Assembly: GCA_003667245.1 (NCBI GenBank)
Contig: RCNN01000107.1
Location: 1 to 64,000 of the forward strand
Length of the DNA stretch: 64,000 nucleotides
Source of the DNA: Heterostelium multicystogenum
Lineage: Eukaryota; Evosea; Eumycetozoa; Acytosteliales; Acytosteliaceae
Reading direction: 5' to 3'
Shown: positions 25,803-38,684 of the stretch, piece after piece
Position numbering within the stretch: position 1 is the first letter of the stretch
Layout: every line of letters begins with the position of its first letter
Notes under the pieces: model-generated
What the model was told of the DNA's origin: nothing
The model's input: only the letters and a program-made list of their open reading frames with translations
Database searches by the model: none
Made by a program: the position numbers and the translations under genes

Positions 25803-28800
25803 ATGGATAATCATTTAACTAGTCCAAGTAGTAGTGGTATCGGAAGTGCGGGTGGTGGTGGTGGTAAACCAACGCTTTTCAAAAATATATTTATATCGTT
25901 GGATCCGACATTTTCGTTCACTTTGATGGACAATTTCTGCAGAGGTGTGTCGGCACAAAAAACAACTGAGATCTTCAACTCTCTACTCTCCCTCCTAGAT
26001 GACCATTTCCTCGAGCTATTGCGTGTGTACATTAGAATTAATTTACCTCAACAGAGTACGATCAGCCAAAATGACGATGCTTCTTTTTTCAGCTTTAAAA
26101 AGTAAATATACCCAACTAATCCCAATGCAGGTGGTAGCTCCTGTAGCAAGGTAAAACTAACCAATCTTGTCATCTCCATTACATTGGTACAGCGTCGTAA
26201 ATAGAATGACATCTGCTTATTTAAAAATACATTCAAGTTCATCGGTGGAAACACTTTTGGCCAATCAGATGCAGGTTCTGGCAGCGAATATCCAGCAGTT
26301 TTGTTTAAATAATAGTGGTTCCACCACTTTGTCGCCACAGTCGAATTTTGTTGGAAACTCAGCGAATTACGATTTGAGTTGCGGAAGTGATACTAGCAAC
26401 TACAGCAGCTACAGTGGAAATGGTAGCAGTTTGAACAACGACGAAGCACTTATTCAATTTGCGATATCAATTATTACCTACATTTGTAAATCACACGATA
26501 AACTGTCGCCACAAACCTACCTCCTTATGCATCTGCTCCACAGCGAAACAAGCAGTGTGACCAGTCCGAGTGGCGATCGTTACAATGTCGAGTTAGTCAA
26601 GCGCATATTCTTTGGCAAACTGGTTGTGCCAACACTGGCAAACATGAAGCCTTCGGCATCTGCATCTTCGCTCACCAAAAAAGTATACGTTGAAATCTCA
26701 AAGATTGTCAGCGATCTTGTCTTTGAAAAGAGAGTATACCAGACAGCAAGATCAGCGGATTGAAGATGAGCACGATGGGACTACAACAGCAGATAAACGA
26801 CTTCTTCAGCATGATTGTTCACCAGCTGCGACGTAGTCAATCATTTACGCCACCCAAACCATCGGCAGTCAACAAAGATGAGGCATATGCCTACTTTATC
26901 CATTATCTAAAAACAGAATCTGTGCAGCTCGACGAATTTTTCAAGAAATCAAAGGACATTGGTGCTCCTAATGGCGAGAGAAACTATTATCTATATGGTG
27001 TTTTCAAAGAATTGCTGAATGGATTAAAGTCGATTTCAATGGGTGGACTTGGACTGACAAGCTCCACTCGCACTTCTGTACATTCATCTCCACAGCAACA
27101 CCATCAACATCATCACACAACAGGAAGAATCAGATCAACGACAGGCATTGTCGAAGCCGAACTCAAGTTGTCAACGCTCACTCCATTTTCACCACAACTT
27201 CCCCCAAAGAAAAGATTCACACATCGAATTTAAAAAAGTGGTCTTCGGACGACTTGAAATCTGTATACAATGGCAAGTCCTATAAGCGAAGATGCGCAGT
27301 TTTAGAGAGACAATCAAAATCCAAAAGATATCCTTACTTTCAACATTTATACATCCGATACAAATATGGTTGTAAAAAAACATTCGTTTACCGTTGACTG
27401 TCACTATCCGTGCATTGATGACTCGACTTTTATACGACCAGGAAATGTCAGACGTCAACTATAACAAAGAAATACAGGACTATGAGCTGGTTGTAAAATA
27501 CTCTGAGCAAACCGTTCTATTAGGTGTCGAGAACTGCGATAACCGTGAGGTACTCTGCGAAACCGAACCTACCATTGTGGATGTATGACGTAGACAACGA
27601 GTGCACCATTATCTTTAGGCCAGAGAAGAAGAGGGCATCTCAGCCATTCTCTATTTATTTGAAGTGTCTATTTCCATCGTTGCCAAGCAATGCACTAGAC
27701 TCACCACGTAGCTCCAACCCAAGCAAGAATCCAGTGATCATGTTTGTTAGCTTACAGCTCAACCCTAAAACAATCATTGAAGAGACATTGCTCAAGCATG
27801 TTATAGAGCTCGATCCAACTCGTCTCGGACTGTTTTTATACGATCTTGATGAAAATGCACAGGGATTGTTGCCCTACCAGATTCCAAGCGATCGTGTGCT
27901 AGCTGGTAACAAGATAGGTACCATGGACATTTTGGAATGTAATTTTAGATATGCATTTGAATTCACTGCAACCAACGAAGATATCAATGTAACAAAATTA
28001 ATTGAACAAGATACAGCTGTAGAGGTGGCAACAACCACTCTAATCAATGCTTCACTTAATAGCAAAAACAACAACACTGTCACACCCCGTACAGATCCTA
28101 ATCAATTCTCCATTGCAAATTGTTTCGCAAAAGAATCAACTACCTGGATTCCTCAATGCAGGCACCAGACTGTCTGATTATACTCTCAATGTTGGTGATG
28201 AGATATTAATCACTCCCAAACAGCTCGTCACACTTGTCGATAAGATCGAAAAGAAAAAGCTACTTTCTAATTCCAGTGATGAAGGTGCTCCCGACAGCTC
28301 TGCTCATTTGAAAAAACCCGATACATCTGCATCATTGGCAACTCCTACAAGATTTAGATTCAAGGTTACATGGATTGGACCAAAGAAAGAAACTAAAGAC
28401 TATAATATCAATCTATCGCCCCTTATGTTGTTGGGTATTCCTCCATTAAACACAGCAGCAATTAATCAACAATTGGCACCTGGTACACCATTGATCAATA
28501 TAGCTCCATTTGAAAAGAGAATTTCCATCTTTTTATCAAAACTCTATCACATTGGATCCATCGTTGGTCGCAAACTCCAAATCCAACATTTGTATTAATA
28601 ACGATGTTAAACTATGTTTTGTTGGTGATGAAAGTCCTGACAAGCTGTATTTGTTCAACATTCTCAAAAAGTCAGGTGTTACACGTCGTGAAGGTCTTGG
28701 CAACACTGTCCAAACACCTACAGCAACTCCAGGATTAAATAGTCAAGTAGGCAATACTGAACGTGAAGATGACACTGGTATTAAGACTTCAGATTGGATC

Positions 28801-31800
28801 TATAATCAACCAGAGCACCAGATTATATTGTTGCTTTCAAGATGTATTATTTCAGCGGTTTGGAAGTTCACCAATCGACTCATCCACTCTTTGTAACACC
28901 AGAATCAATCTACATTGTCACATATCCAGCAACCTCTTTGAATGAATCAACCATTGAATATTGGATGGAGATTATACAAGCGAAATCACCTGGTTCCATT
29001 GTCATTTTGGTTGGAACAAGCACTGACGATCCATCAAAGAAAACTCAATATGTATCACAGACATTGTTGTCGCGTTACACCAATGTTCTCCATTACATTC
29101 AGATCAATGTCAAAAACATCAAACAAGTCCGAGGTTTGATTCATTCTATTCACGCAATTGCAAAGCAAAAGGCAATTCCGTCAGAAGATCCCAATTCCAT
29201 TCGTCCTCCTCAGAAATCAGTTAATCGAAGCATGCAAAGAAGCATCTAGACACTCTCGCATCCCTGCAACTTCACTTTCAAAGATTCGTTCCATTGCAAA
29301 ATCTATCAACTTGGAATCAATACAGATAGACGACGCCTTGAAATATCTATTGAAATGCGGTGACATTCTCTATTACCACGACGAGGGTGAGAACCAAATG
29401 CTGAATGATATTGTGTTCCTCGAACCACTGTGGTTATCACGACTTCTATCGTCCGTCTCTAACCTGAAGCATCAGAATGGATATCTTTTGATGGGTGGAA
29501 TCTACCAGGCATGGGATGATAAGTATCCTCGAAGCATTCACACATCATTGACTCACCTGCTCGAGCAATTCGAGATTATGCATAGCAACACTGGTGGTGA
29601 TAATGGTGAGAGTGACAGTATCATTGTACCAATGTTGTTCTCAGAGGAGCGTCCAAGTGTCATGATAATGCTCTGGCCAGAATACGACCATATTCGTCAA
29701 CAGAACGAGCGTATTTACCAATTCCAATTCCTTCCAAAAGGTTTCTTCTCTCGTCTTTCGGTTAGAATGCTACAAAACTTTGATCCACTCTGCATTTGGC
29801 AAGGTGGAATGGTCATTCAACCGGCAGGACAAGTCTGGGCAGGAGCAGCTAAAAACGATCATGGTCAAGCGTTTATCGAATACAATCCTTCTCAATATCG
29901 TTTAAAGATGACCGTCAGAGATATCAAAGGAGGACAACTTCTCAGAAAATCTCGTCGACATTATTTCATCATTTATCATGTGGTATTTCCCCGATCGACT
30001 AACCAATACCTACGTAACATGTACTCACTGTATCGAGTCACGTCGCAAAGAAAATGCAACCATCTTCTCATTGGACTACTGTGAGAAAGAAGCAATCTCT
30101 TGGTAACGACTTTGTTATGTGCAGCGGAGTCCATCAAGTTAAGCTTAGTGAATTGGCTTTCGAAGTTACAGTACATAGCACTAAGTTCTCCATTATCCCA
30201 TTCAAGGATCTAAAGATTGGTCCACAATTAGGTGCTGGTTCATTTGCAAATGTGTATCGTGGTCTTTGGAATCAATCAGAAGTTGCCATTAAAAAGTTAA
30301 ATCTCGAAGAAGACGATACAACAACAGAGAAATTCAGAGAGTTTAGACATGAGGCCTTGATTAGTGGGTAAGCATTTGAATACAGATAGTTGTTATTTTA
30401 GTTGATATTTAATATTAATATACTTTTGTTTACAGTGATTTACATCATGAGAATATTGTATCATTGAAAGGTGTATCAATGAATCCATTTTGTATTATTA
30501 CAGAGTTGCTAAGATATGGAGATCTATCGAAATTCCTCAGAAATACTACAGATACCTGAGTTGGAATACTATATTAAAGCTGTCGATGGATATTGCTAAG
30601 GGTATGTCGTTCCTTCACAGTTGTAAACCAATGATCATCCACAGAGATTTAAAGAGTGCCAATATCTTGCTGGGTGGTACGTCCATTGACACCGTTGTTG
30701 CAAAGGTATCTGATTTCGGACTCTCTATTCGTAATATTGATAAGGAAGTCAAAGGTCGTAAGGTCTGGAACTGGCGTTGGTTGGCCCCAGAAATTATCAA
30801 GAACCAACAATACACCGAGAAGATTGACATTTACTCCTATGGTATGGTTATTTGGGAGTTGCTTACTCGTGATGTACCATTTGATGAATACTTTGAAGAG
30901 CTCAAGTGGAACAGCGTTATTGAGGACAAAATCATTGGTGGATTGCGTCCAACGATCCCATCTGAGTGTCCTGAATCGTATCAATCACTCATCAGAGAAT
31001 GCTGGCATGAAGATCCCAAGAAACGTCCATCATTTGAAGAAATCATTGTAAAATTGAAACACATGCAACAGACCTTCCCACTAGCCACCAAATTGGAATT
31101 CAAGAGATCTGCCTATCACTCCGTCGAGAATGGAGTCGATTTTTCACCAATGATTAACCAAATCGATTCTCCATGCGACACACCGGGTCGTATCACTGAC
31201 AGTGACATGCTCGTTGGCGTAAATACAAGATTCGACAGACATTTACCATCACCTGCCGGACTCGAGCCTATTGATTCGCCAAGACATCATATTGGTGGTG
31301 CAGACATTGGTGGATCCAACCCTGATTCAGAAGACAACATCTCAGTTGTCTCAGCAACACCTACCATGTCCACAGTCAGTCAATTCATTCCTCATAGTAG
31401 CTCATTCGTATTGGAGGACCCACCTCTTGGATTCCGTGAGTTCATATCGTCAATGTTAACCTCTGCAATTCACTGCATGCTCTATATTTACAATAAGCAA
31501 GAGCCACAAGTTTGGTGTGGATGTGGTGATGGTTCAGTTACTGTATTCAACTCCAACTCGAAATCCATCGTCGCCAGCTATAGAAGTCCAGAGTCAACAA
31601 GAATTATCGGAATCACACAAGTCAGAAAATCGAAAGGAAAGATGGTAAATCCACTAGACGAAGAGATTCAAATTTGGGCATACTATTCCGATGGAATTCT
31701 CATCTACGATCCCAAAGTACCATACAAGCCAAGTAGAATCATCAAGACCAGTTATATCTCCTATCTATTTGATGATGGTAAAGCTGTCATTGCAAACTGC

Positions 31801-32515
31801 AAAGAAAAGAATGTAACTGCCATTAAGATCTACAGTAAAACTGTAAGTAACCATTTCATATCAAAGCTAGATCAATTGTTAACACTAATCATTTCAACTC
31901 CAGAAATTCAAATGTAAAAAGACGATAAATCTAAAAGATTAGCGATGGACATATTTCAACAATGGCATACATAAAGAGTGCAAATGATTCAAAGTGTTGG
32001 ATTGGAACAGAAAAAAGGAGTTATCTATGTCTATGATCATCCAAGTTTCTCAACCTATTTTCACAATCTCTGACGCACATGCTGGATCTGTTCACACCAT
32101 CAAGAGAATTGATCGTAACATTTGGACAGCGAGCGAAAAGACCATTTGTGTATTCGACGGACCAGTTGAATGTAAAGAAAAAGATTGATAACATCACTTC
32201 GAAGGTTCTCAGCTTAACCGCACACGAACGATACATCTTTGCATCGTGCTGGGATACCTCTATTCTGGTATTCGACAAGGAAAGCTTCCAGTGTCTCCAG
32301 CAGATGAGTAAGAAAACACTCTGACCCAGTTAGCTATGTGGTCGCTGTTAAGACACAGACCTTTGGCATCTCTGAGCTTTGGGCATTCGTCATGGGACAA
32401 GAGAATATCAGTGTACAGCATTTGCGAATCAGAACAAACAGCAGAAGAAAGTTCAAGCAGTGGATATGCGACCATCTCAAGTAGTACACATCCCTTTCAA
32501 ATACCTCACTCATGA
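25803..32515 (+). CDS. Roco-family protein kinase: RasGAP-like region, ROC-COR, TKL kinase, WD40-like propeller
   Basis: This protein of about 2,150 residues belongs to the LRRK-like Roco family. Order: N-terminal RasGAP-like region (about 25890-26830; FFGKLVVPTLANM resembles the RasGAP FLRFINPAI block), two or more ubiquitin-like/RBD-like segments (27400-28250), ROC (28600-29170), COR (29240-29960), tyrosine-kinase-like domain (30200-31070) and WD40-like repeats (31440-32450). The kinase looks active: GAGSFANV loop, VAIKK, HRDLKSAN (about 30640), DFGLS and APEI. ROC is degenerate. The P-loop reads GDESPDKL at 28624-28647, and the switch II site reads YFSGLEV instead of DFAGQEV. No leucine-rich repeats were seen. 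Introns are clear at 30368-30435 and 31842-31902, and likely near 26150. Many single-base breaks occur, for example near 28150, 28590, 29220, 30050 and 30555. The C-terminus is set by a TGA at 32513, reached after a frame change near 32420. The RasGAP call is the weakest part. Confidence 0.85.
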
Positions 32516-33828
32516 GTGGAATCCATTCTACCAAACGACAAACCTCACCTCCATCACCAAAACCAAAAGTAGGAAATATTTTTTAAACAATAAATATGAT
32601 TCAATTATTGTTCGGGCATAGGCACCAATAACAATTCTTCCATTTAATAGAATGTTTTCTTTTTTGGATCTTCGGCAGTAAATTCTTTTGAAATAACATC
32701 TTTATTTGGATTTGATGCATATTTTTTCCTCTACCGAATAACAGAATAAGTATTCCATTTGGCGTGCACAGATTTCAAGATTTATAGTACTGGAATTATG
32801 GAGTTTGAACAAGACGAGGTCTAAATTTAAATTTGTCTAATAAGGTTACCAAAGAGAGGACCACTATCTTATGATAATCTATAAGAAAACCCTTAATTGG
32901 ATGAAATTCACAGAATATAGAATTTTGCAAGGTAAAGTAGTTGGATTTAAGTATCAACTCAAACTACCATCCAGAATGTAGAATTGGTAACAAATGGACT
33001 TTTTGGAAGAAAAAGTAAATTCCGTGGTGTCTTACCATTCTCTATATGGACTTTTGATTGAATCTCATCTTGGAGTTGAGTAAGATTACATTCTCTATTT
33101 ATATCAGTTTAGGTGATCATAGAGCTTTTTATGAAGTATTGCTCATAAAATAACTAACATGTCCAACTACAACACCAAAATAAATATCTATATTATATTA
33201 TATTATCCTCTACATTATACAAATTTATTGTTTACAAATTAAATCAGATCATAATAATTTCACATAAATTTCGTATTTAATTAAAAAAGAACAGAGGGGT
33301 GATCTGCACCACTGTCAGGCTCAATAACTACTAGTTTGTTGTTGTTGTTTAAAGTAAAGTTACATTTATTAATTTAACAACCACTCAGGAGTTTGTTTGT
33401 ATTTTAACAAAATGCACTGCACTCATTTCATTCAATTTTTTAATTTATTGTTTATTTGTTTCTATTATATTGTATTGTTAAAAGAGAGAAGGGGGGGATT
33501 TGTACATACACCATACACCATAGACACTACTTCTACATATATACATACTTACATACATACAACATAAAAGCTTTACTTACATATATTCATTCGATTTTTT
33601 GTTTGTTTGTTTGTTTGTTTGTTGTTGAAAATTCTATCACCAGTCCATCCATTCATTCATTCATCCATCCAAATAAACAAACCAACAAATTCTTTGTAAT
33701 AATAATAATAATAATACAAAGTAATTATATTATTTGTTATTAGGATTAGTATTTGTTAGTTGTTGGTTTGGTTTTAGAAAAGAAAGCAATTGTTATAGAG
33801 GGTAGCTGTAGATGAAAGTAATCATAGG
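32516..33828. other. Intergenic region with weak coding-like remnants
   Basis: From 32620 to about 33110 the base composition is less AT-rich than typical spacer, and short open stretches appear on the plus strand. No family was recognised and no splice chain could be built. It could be a decayed gene fragment or 3' UTR. From 33110 to 33828 the sequence is simple-repeat rich (GTTT, CATT, AAT) and serves as the upstream region of the next gene. Confidence 0.4.
33598..33624. repeat. GTTT tetranucleotide microsatellite
   Basis: About six GTTT units upstream of the F-box/LRR-like gene, followed at 33646-33664 by CATT units. Confidence 0.8.
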
Positions 33829-35606
33829 ATGTTCAATAATAGTTCTACAGTTACAACAACAGGAAATGACCCTCCTATTCCCTCACCTCGTACATCACAA
33901 TTAACAGTTGGTTCTTCTCCTTCATTGATCATTAGCACATCCTCGACGACGACTAGTATGATTAATAGCAACAATAATAGCTTATGTAGTCAGAAGATGA
34001 CAAACAAACCTTTTTTTGTTGGTAATGTTACCAATCAGTTGCCCTTGTATATTGAAAAAGAAATAGTTGGAATGGTGTTGATGGATAATAAATATACGCC
34101 ATTGGTTTGGAAATTAAGATTGTCACTTGTTTGTAGGCGTTGGTTTGTTTGGGTTGTGGAAGATTTGTCGTCTCAGCTTTCGCTGAAAGCCATCGATTTA
34201 CACTCGATTCGTGAGTGGTTAGATCAAAGTCAATCGAGATTTTCAATATGGCCATTACTCAATTCACTGTCGCTCTACACTTCGGCTGACAGTGACTCCA
34301 ATGGAAATAAATAGTAGTAGCAGCGGCACTGCAAGAAAGTACAACAAAATCATTGAATGGAGGTGTTGGAGCGGCAGCGGGTTTGCTCGAAGTAGCGCTC
34401 CCCAGCGACACAGAGCTCAAGCAGCTGTACGCCACTGTGAAATCAATAAAATCAGTGTGTATGATCGATCGCTTTTAGATCGACTGCGGATCGACTGGCG
34501 ATATTTCTTGTCTTTGAATACTCTTAGCGTTTACAGCCATGTTTTCATGTGCCGATTTAATTAATTCATTAAGAACAACCCACTACTCTCAATGGTGACA
34601 TTGGAGATGGTATTGGCAGCGGTGTATTTGTTCCGCCTCTTGGGAGCCAACAGATCAAAACACTGAATCTCCTATGTTATGGAGTCGATTTGAATTCTCT
34701 GCTTGAGATCATCCAGGAGCGAGCGCCTCAGCTCGAAGGTCTTTCATTCCAAATGAACGAGAATGAAAAACACGATCGAGCCATTCCTCCACAGATTGTC
34801 ATCGGCAGTATCCAATACACTGACCAAGCTCGAGATATCATCTCGCTCCTACATTGAATTCTCTGGCTTGACAAGCGCATTTCCCCGACTAACATGTTTT
34901 AAATTCCATCTGCGATGCAAAACCCACACAACAGGAGCTGCAGCACAACCATCATTTATCACTGTTTAGATTTGTTGAACTCTCACCCAACATCACTGAG
35001 CTCTCCATTCAGGAGCAGACCAACAACCACAACGAGTGGATTGATCTGATACGACGCAAACCACTGATTCGCAAACTAACACTCTCCATCAACAACAACA
35101 ATCAGTCAGCAGCACAGCTCCACAGCGAGTCTTTTACACAGCCGTTACCCACAACACTACAACATCTCAAACTTTGCCAAACAAACCCGAAACAGCCAAT
35201 CAATTTCGTCCAATTGTTTTCCAATTTGACGACGATCTCATTGTTCTCTTTGGGCACCGGATGTCTGGCAGAACTTTCGCAATATCTCAGCGAAACCCAA
35301 GTGCTCAGCAGCTTCAAACTGAACTACTGGGTCAACCAGCATCCTAACAAGCAACCAATCGAATTCCAACTCGATCCATTTTTCAATGCCATTCAGGCCA
35401 ATCGCTCACTCCGAAAGTTGGCCATTTGTGATTATGAGTTCTCCATACAGGCATTCAATCGACTTAGTGCAGCACTCGAAGTCAACCGTTCACTTCTCAT
35501 CGTACAAGTTCGCTTCTTTAACATGACACTACCGAAATCATTTGAATTGATACTCTCCAAAAAAGTAAAACAAAATCTAGAGTACCTAGTTCGTAACTCT
35601 TTATAG
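33829..35606 (+). CDS. F-box/leucine-rich-repeat-like protein of dictyostelid type
   Basis: The function is not known. After a low-complexity Ser/Thr/Asn N-terminus, an F-box-like helix pair reads LPLYIEKEIVGMVL and KLRLSLVCRRWFVWV. This is a layout found in large dictyostelid families of F-box plus LRR proteins, which may act as substrate adaptors of SCF ubiquitin ligases. The C-terminal part shows LRR-like spacing (LTKLEISS, ITELSIQ, IRKLTLSI, LRKLAIC). The frame is broken several times (near 34310, 34475, 34570, 34790 and 34965) by apparent single-base indels, with sensible sequence continuing in another frame each time. The last exon-like block runs cleanly from 35214 to the stop at 35606. 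Estimated length is about 590 residues. The family placement is inference. Confidence 0.65.
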
Positions 35607-36805
35607 AGTATTTTAACTTAAAAACACAACAACAGCTAAGCCACATTTTTTAGTTGTATTTGATATATATTTTATTTATTTTACCACCACAAATGTTACT
35701 CAAGACTTGATGTTAAATATTATTTATTAATTCTAGAAAGACAATAAACTCTTATTCTTCTTTACATTTTAGTTTGTTTAAAATGTTTAAACTACAAAAA
35801 AGAGAATCCCACTCATATCACCTTATCTTTTGATTCCTTCTTTCTTTCCGCACTTTTCAAAAGTTGACACAAAGAATAAAATAATTGATTCGTTATCTAT
35901 TTTTAACATATTCAATATCACATTATTTTATCTCAAAAACCCAATCTACAAATTATTCTATATTTAAATTTCATTTAGTTATAAATGAATGAATTAAACA
36001 CACACACATCATACACACTTACACAATTCAACAGAAATTATACCACACACACAAATCTCCAACTGCAGCCAATATAGTTCATTTATTTATTCAGCTTTTA
36101 CCACTATAGAAACAAGATTAATGTATACAATACATCACATTTTTATTCATCAGAATTTGACATCCTCATCATCTATTATTTTAATTTATTTTTTAAGGAT
36201 TACTATTGCTCCAATCGTTTTTCAAATGATATATAGATAGATAGATAGTGTTGCGTGTTGTAATAGACACTTTGTGGTTGTTGTTGTTGCTTTCTGTTGT
36301 TGAATGTGTTAAATTCTCAATTGAGCACACATCCAATCCAATTGACTAAATTATATTAGGAATTTACAATAAAATCCACCAAATGTATTTTCTTTGTTTA
36401 GTATTGCCAACTTTTTTAGCAGATGATTATTAAATTCGTTTATTCTAATTTTATTTAATGAAAGAAAACAACAACAACAACAAGCTAAACTTTAACTTTA
36501 CTAAGCTTTAATATTAAATTATTAAAAGTAGTAGTCCTCTCTACTGGTTTTTACTTTAATTTTTATTTAATAATTTGTTTTCATCATCATCATCATCATA
36601 GTTTTTTAACATGTTATTCTATTGTTAAAACAATCAGTTTTATTCAATCATAAATCAACCAACCCAACCAATCAAATAAATACATATTAATATTTCAACA
36701 TATAAATAGATACAAATAATATATTTTTAATTATTCCTTTAATATAAATAAATATAGATATTTTTTTATCTATTCATATATAAATATTTATATATATTCT
36801 CAATA
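35607..36805. other. Intergenic region, no gene seen
   Basis: The 1.2 kb is very AT-rich, with an ATAG run at 36232-36248 and a CAT run at 36581-36599. It contains the 3' end of the LRR-like gene and the promoter of the IPT/TIG gene. Confidence 0.45.
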
Positions 36806-38629
36806 ATGATTGTTTTTTGTTTAGTTTTTTTTAATACTCAATCTCCATAATGCCAATTGTTGTAAGTCTCTTTAAAGATATAATTTTCACTATTTGGAAC
36901 AGATCTTAATTGTTTTCTTGTTTATTTTTGAATATTATAGCACCAGTTAAATCATCAGATAATTCAAATGTGATCTTTTATGATGGATATGCAATTGTTC
37001 AAAATTTGACAGTTGATTCTATCCAAAAAGTATCAGCTTTTTGAAACCAGTTGGGGAAAGTTGGCAGATTCTAAATTTATAGATGTTACTTTTTTAGAAC
37101 TCGAAAACACCAGATAAATATTACTATTACCGATGATATTATATTTAGAGGTTTTATTAGAATCAACGGAAAGAAGAAGAAAGACAGTCAAGATGTACTT
37201 TGGAATCCAGTAATCATCAATTCTATTTCTAAAATTCCTACCGAAGGTGGAACTATCACAGTTCATGGAAAATATCTTCAAATAATTAATGGATCGCCCA
37301 ACTCTTTGATTGTCAGTGATAACTTGAAGTTTAGAGATCAAAACAATGGTTCAACTGAAAATTATTTCTTTTATCCAAATTCCAAAGATAATATCCCAAA
37401 CCAAAATGTAGATATCATCTTTAAAGTAAGAGATCAACAATTTCATTTTAATTACTCTTTCAATGGTAAGTATCTTTTAAGTATTTGTATCATCTAAATT
37501 TTAACAATCTTATATTTTCAAGACCCACATATTACTGGAGCATACATTAGAAATTCAAGTTTAATTATTGATGGAAGTAGTTTTACTTCTAATGCCGACT
37601 GGATTAATATTAAACTTGGAGATATTGAATTGACAAATGCCACTCTTACTCAACCTCATATTCAAATAGTGTCTGCAATCGAACCAAATGATCTAGTTTC
37701 TAATTTAAATTTTGGCATTCACCAGTTGTCTGTTTCAGTAAATAATATTTCGTCCAACGTATATAACATTTCAATAGGTAATTAATTATTCTTATATCTA
37801 TAAATTGAAATATACTAATGATTAATATAGCTCCCAAAATTAGAAATGTAAAATTAGATTTATCCAACAATGTTATTGGAGGATATTTGATTATTGAAGG
37901 TGAATTTTTAAATGCTAAAAATACATCAAATATTTCAGTAAAATATGATCCTCTAAATTCAACATTAAGGTTAGATTTGGCTAATAATGGATCTATGTTG
38001 ATTGCCCAAATTCCTCCATTTTCAGATGACCAAGATTTCACAAATACAACAGTTTTAGTGACATTAGATTCTATTGATTTAAGTTATCAATATGGAAATA
38101 TTTCATTCTTATCTCCAAATATTACTGGAATTACAGACTTTAGAAATGGAGAGGTCAACATTATTGGAGAAAATTTTTGGAGAGAATACTACCTTGGGAA
38201 TATGGGTAGATGGAGTTCTTTGCAATGTATCATACCAATCCGATAGCCTAATCAAATTCACCAAGCCAGAAGGAGAGGGTAAAAAGAGTTCTCAAGATTA
38301 CTATCAACAGTATCCCTATTAAATTTGAACCATTCGATAATTTTGTACAAGAAAAGAAAGAGGAACCAATTCCAGGTCCAGAAGAAGATAAAAAGAGTTG
38401 GATATTCATTCCAATTATTGGTGTATCGATGTTGGTAATTATTATCAGCTTTTTGGTTTGGAGATTCAAGATCAAAGAAGATGAATATGAACGTGTCCAA
38501 TCAATTTCTGAAGTTGAAATGACACAGAAATTCTCCAAGTTTGTTATTGATGACCCAAGTAGCTCCGACGAAGAGGAAGAAGGAGAACATATAATAATCA
38601 ATTTAAATCCCAATGAAAAGATAAATTAA
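36806..38629 (+). CDS. Single-pass membrane protein with IPT/TIG-type repeats
   Basis: This is probably a cell-surface protein. The ATG at 36806 opens a short signal peptide (MIVFCLVFF, continuing in the next frame after a T run). The ectodomain is built of beta-rich segments with TIG-like openings (IINSISKIPTEGGTITVHG, SPNITGITDFRNGEVNIIG). IPT/TIG repeats are the extracellular fold of the dictyostelid TgrB1/TgrC1 recognition proteins, among others. It carries many N-glycosylation sites, then a transmembrane helix (WIFIPIIGVSMLVIIISFLVW, about 38399-38461) and an acidic tail of about 55 residues. Four exons are seen: 36806-36861, 36941-37465, 37523-37777 and 37831-38629. Frame breaks lie near 36830, 37040, 37080, 38195 and 38275-38330. 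Length is about 540 residues. Kinship to Tgr proteins specifically is not shown. Confidence 0.72.
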
Positions 38630-38684
38630 TCCAATAGATAATAAATAGTTATTAATTTGTAATTTAGTATTTTTAATCTACATC

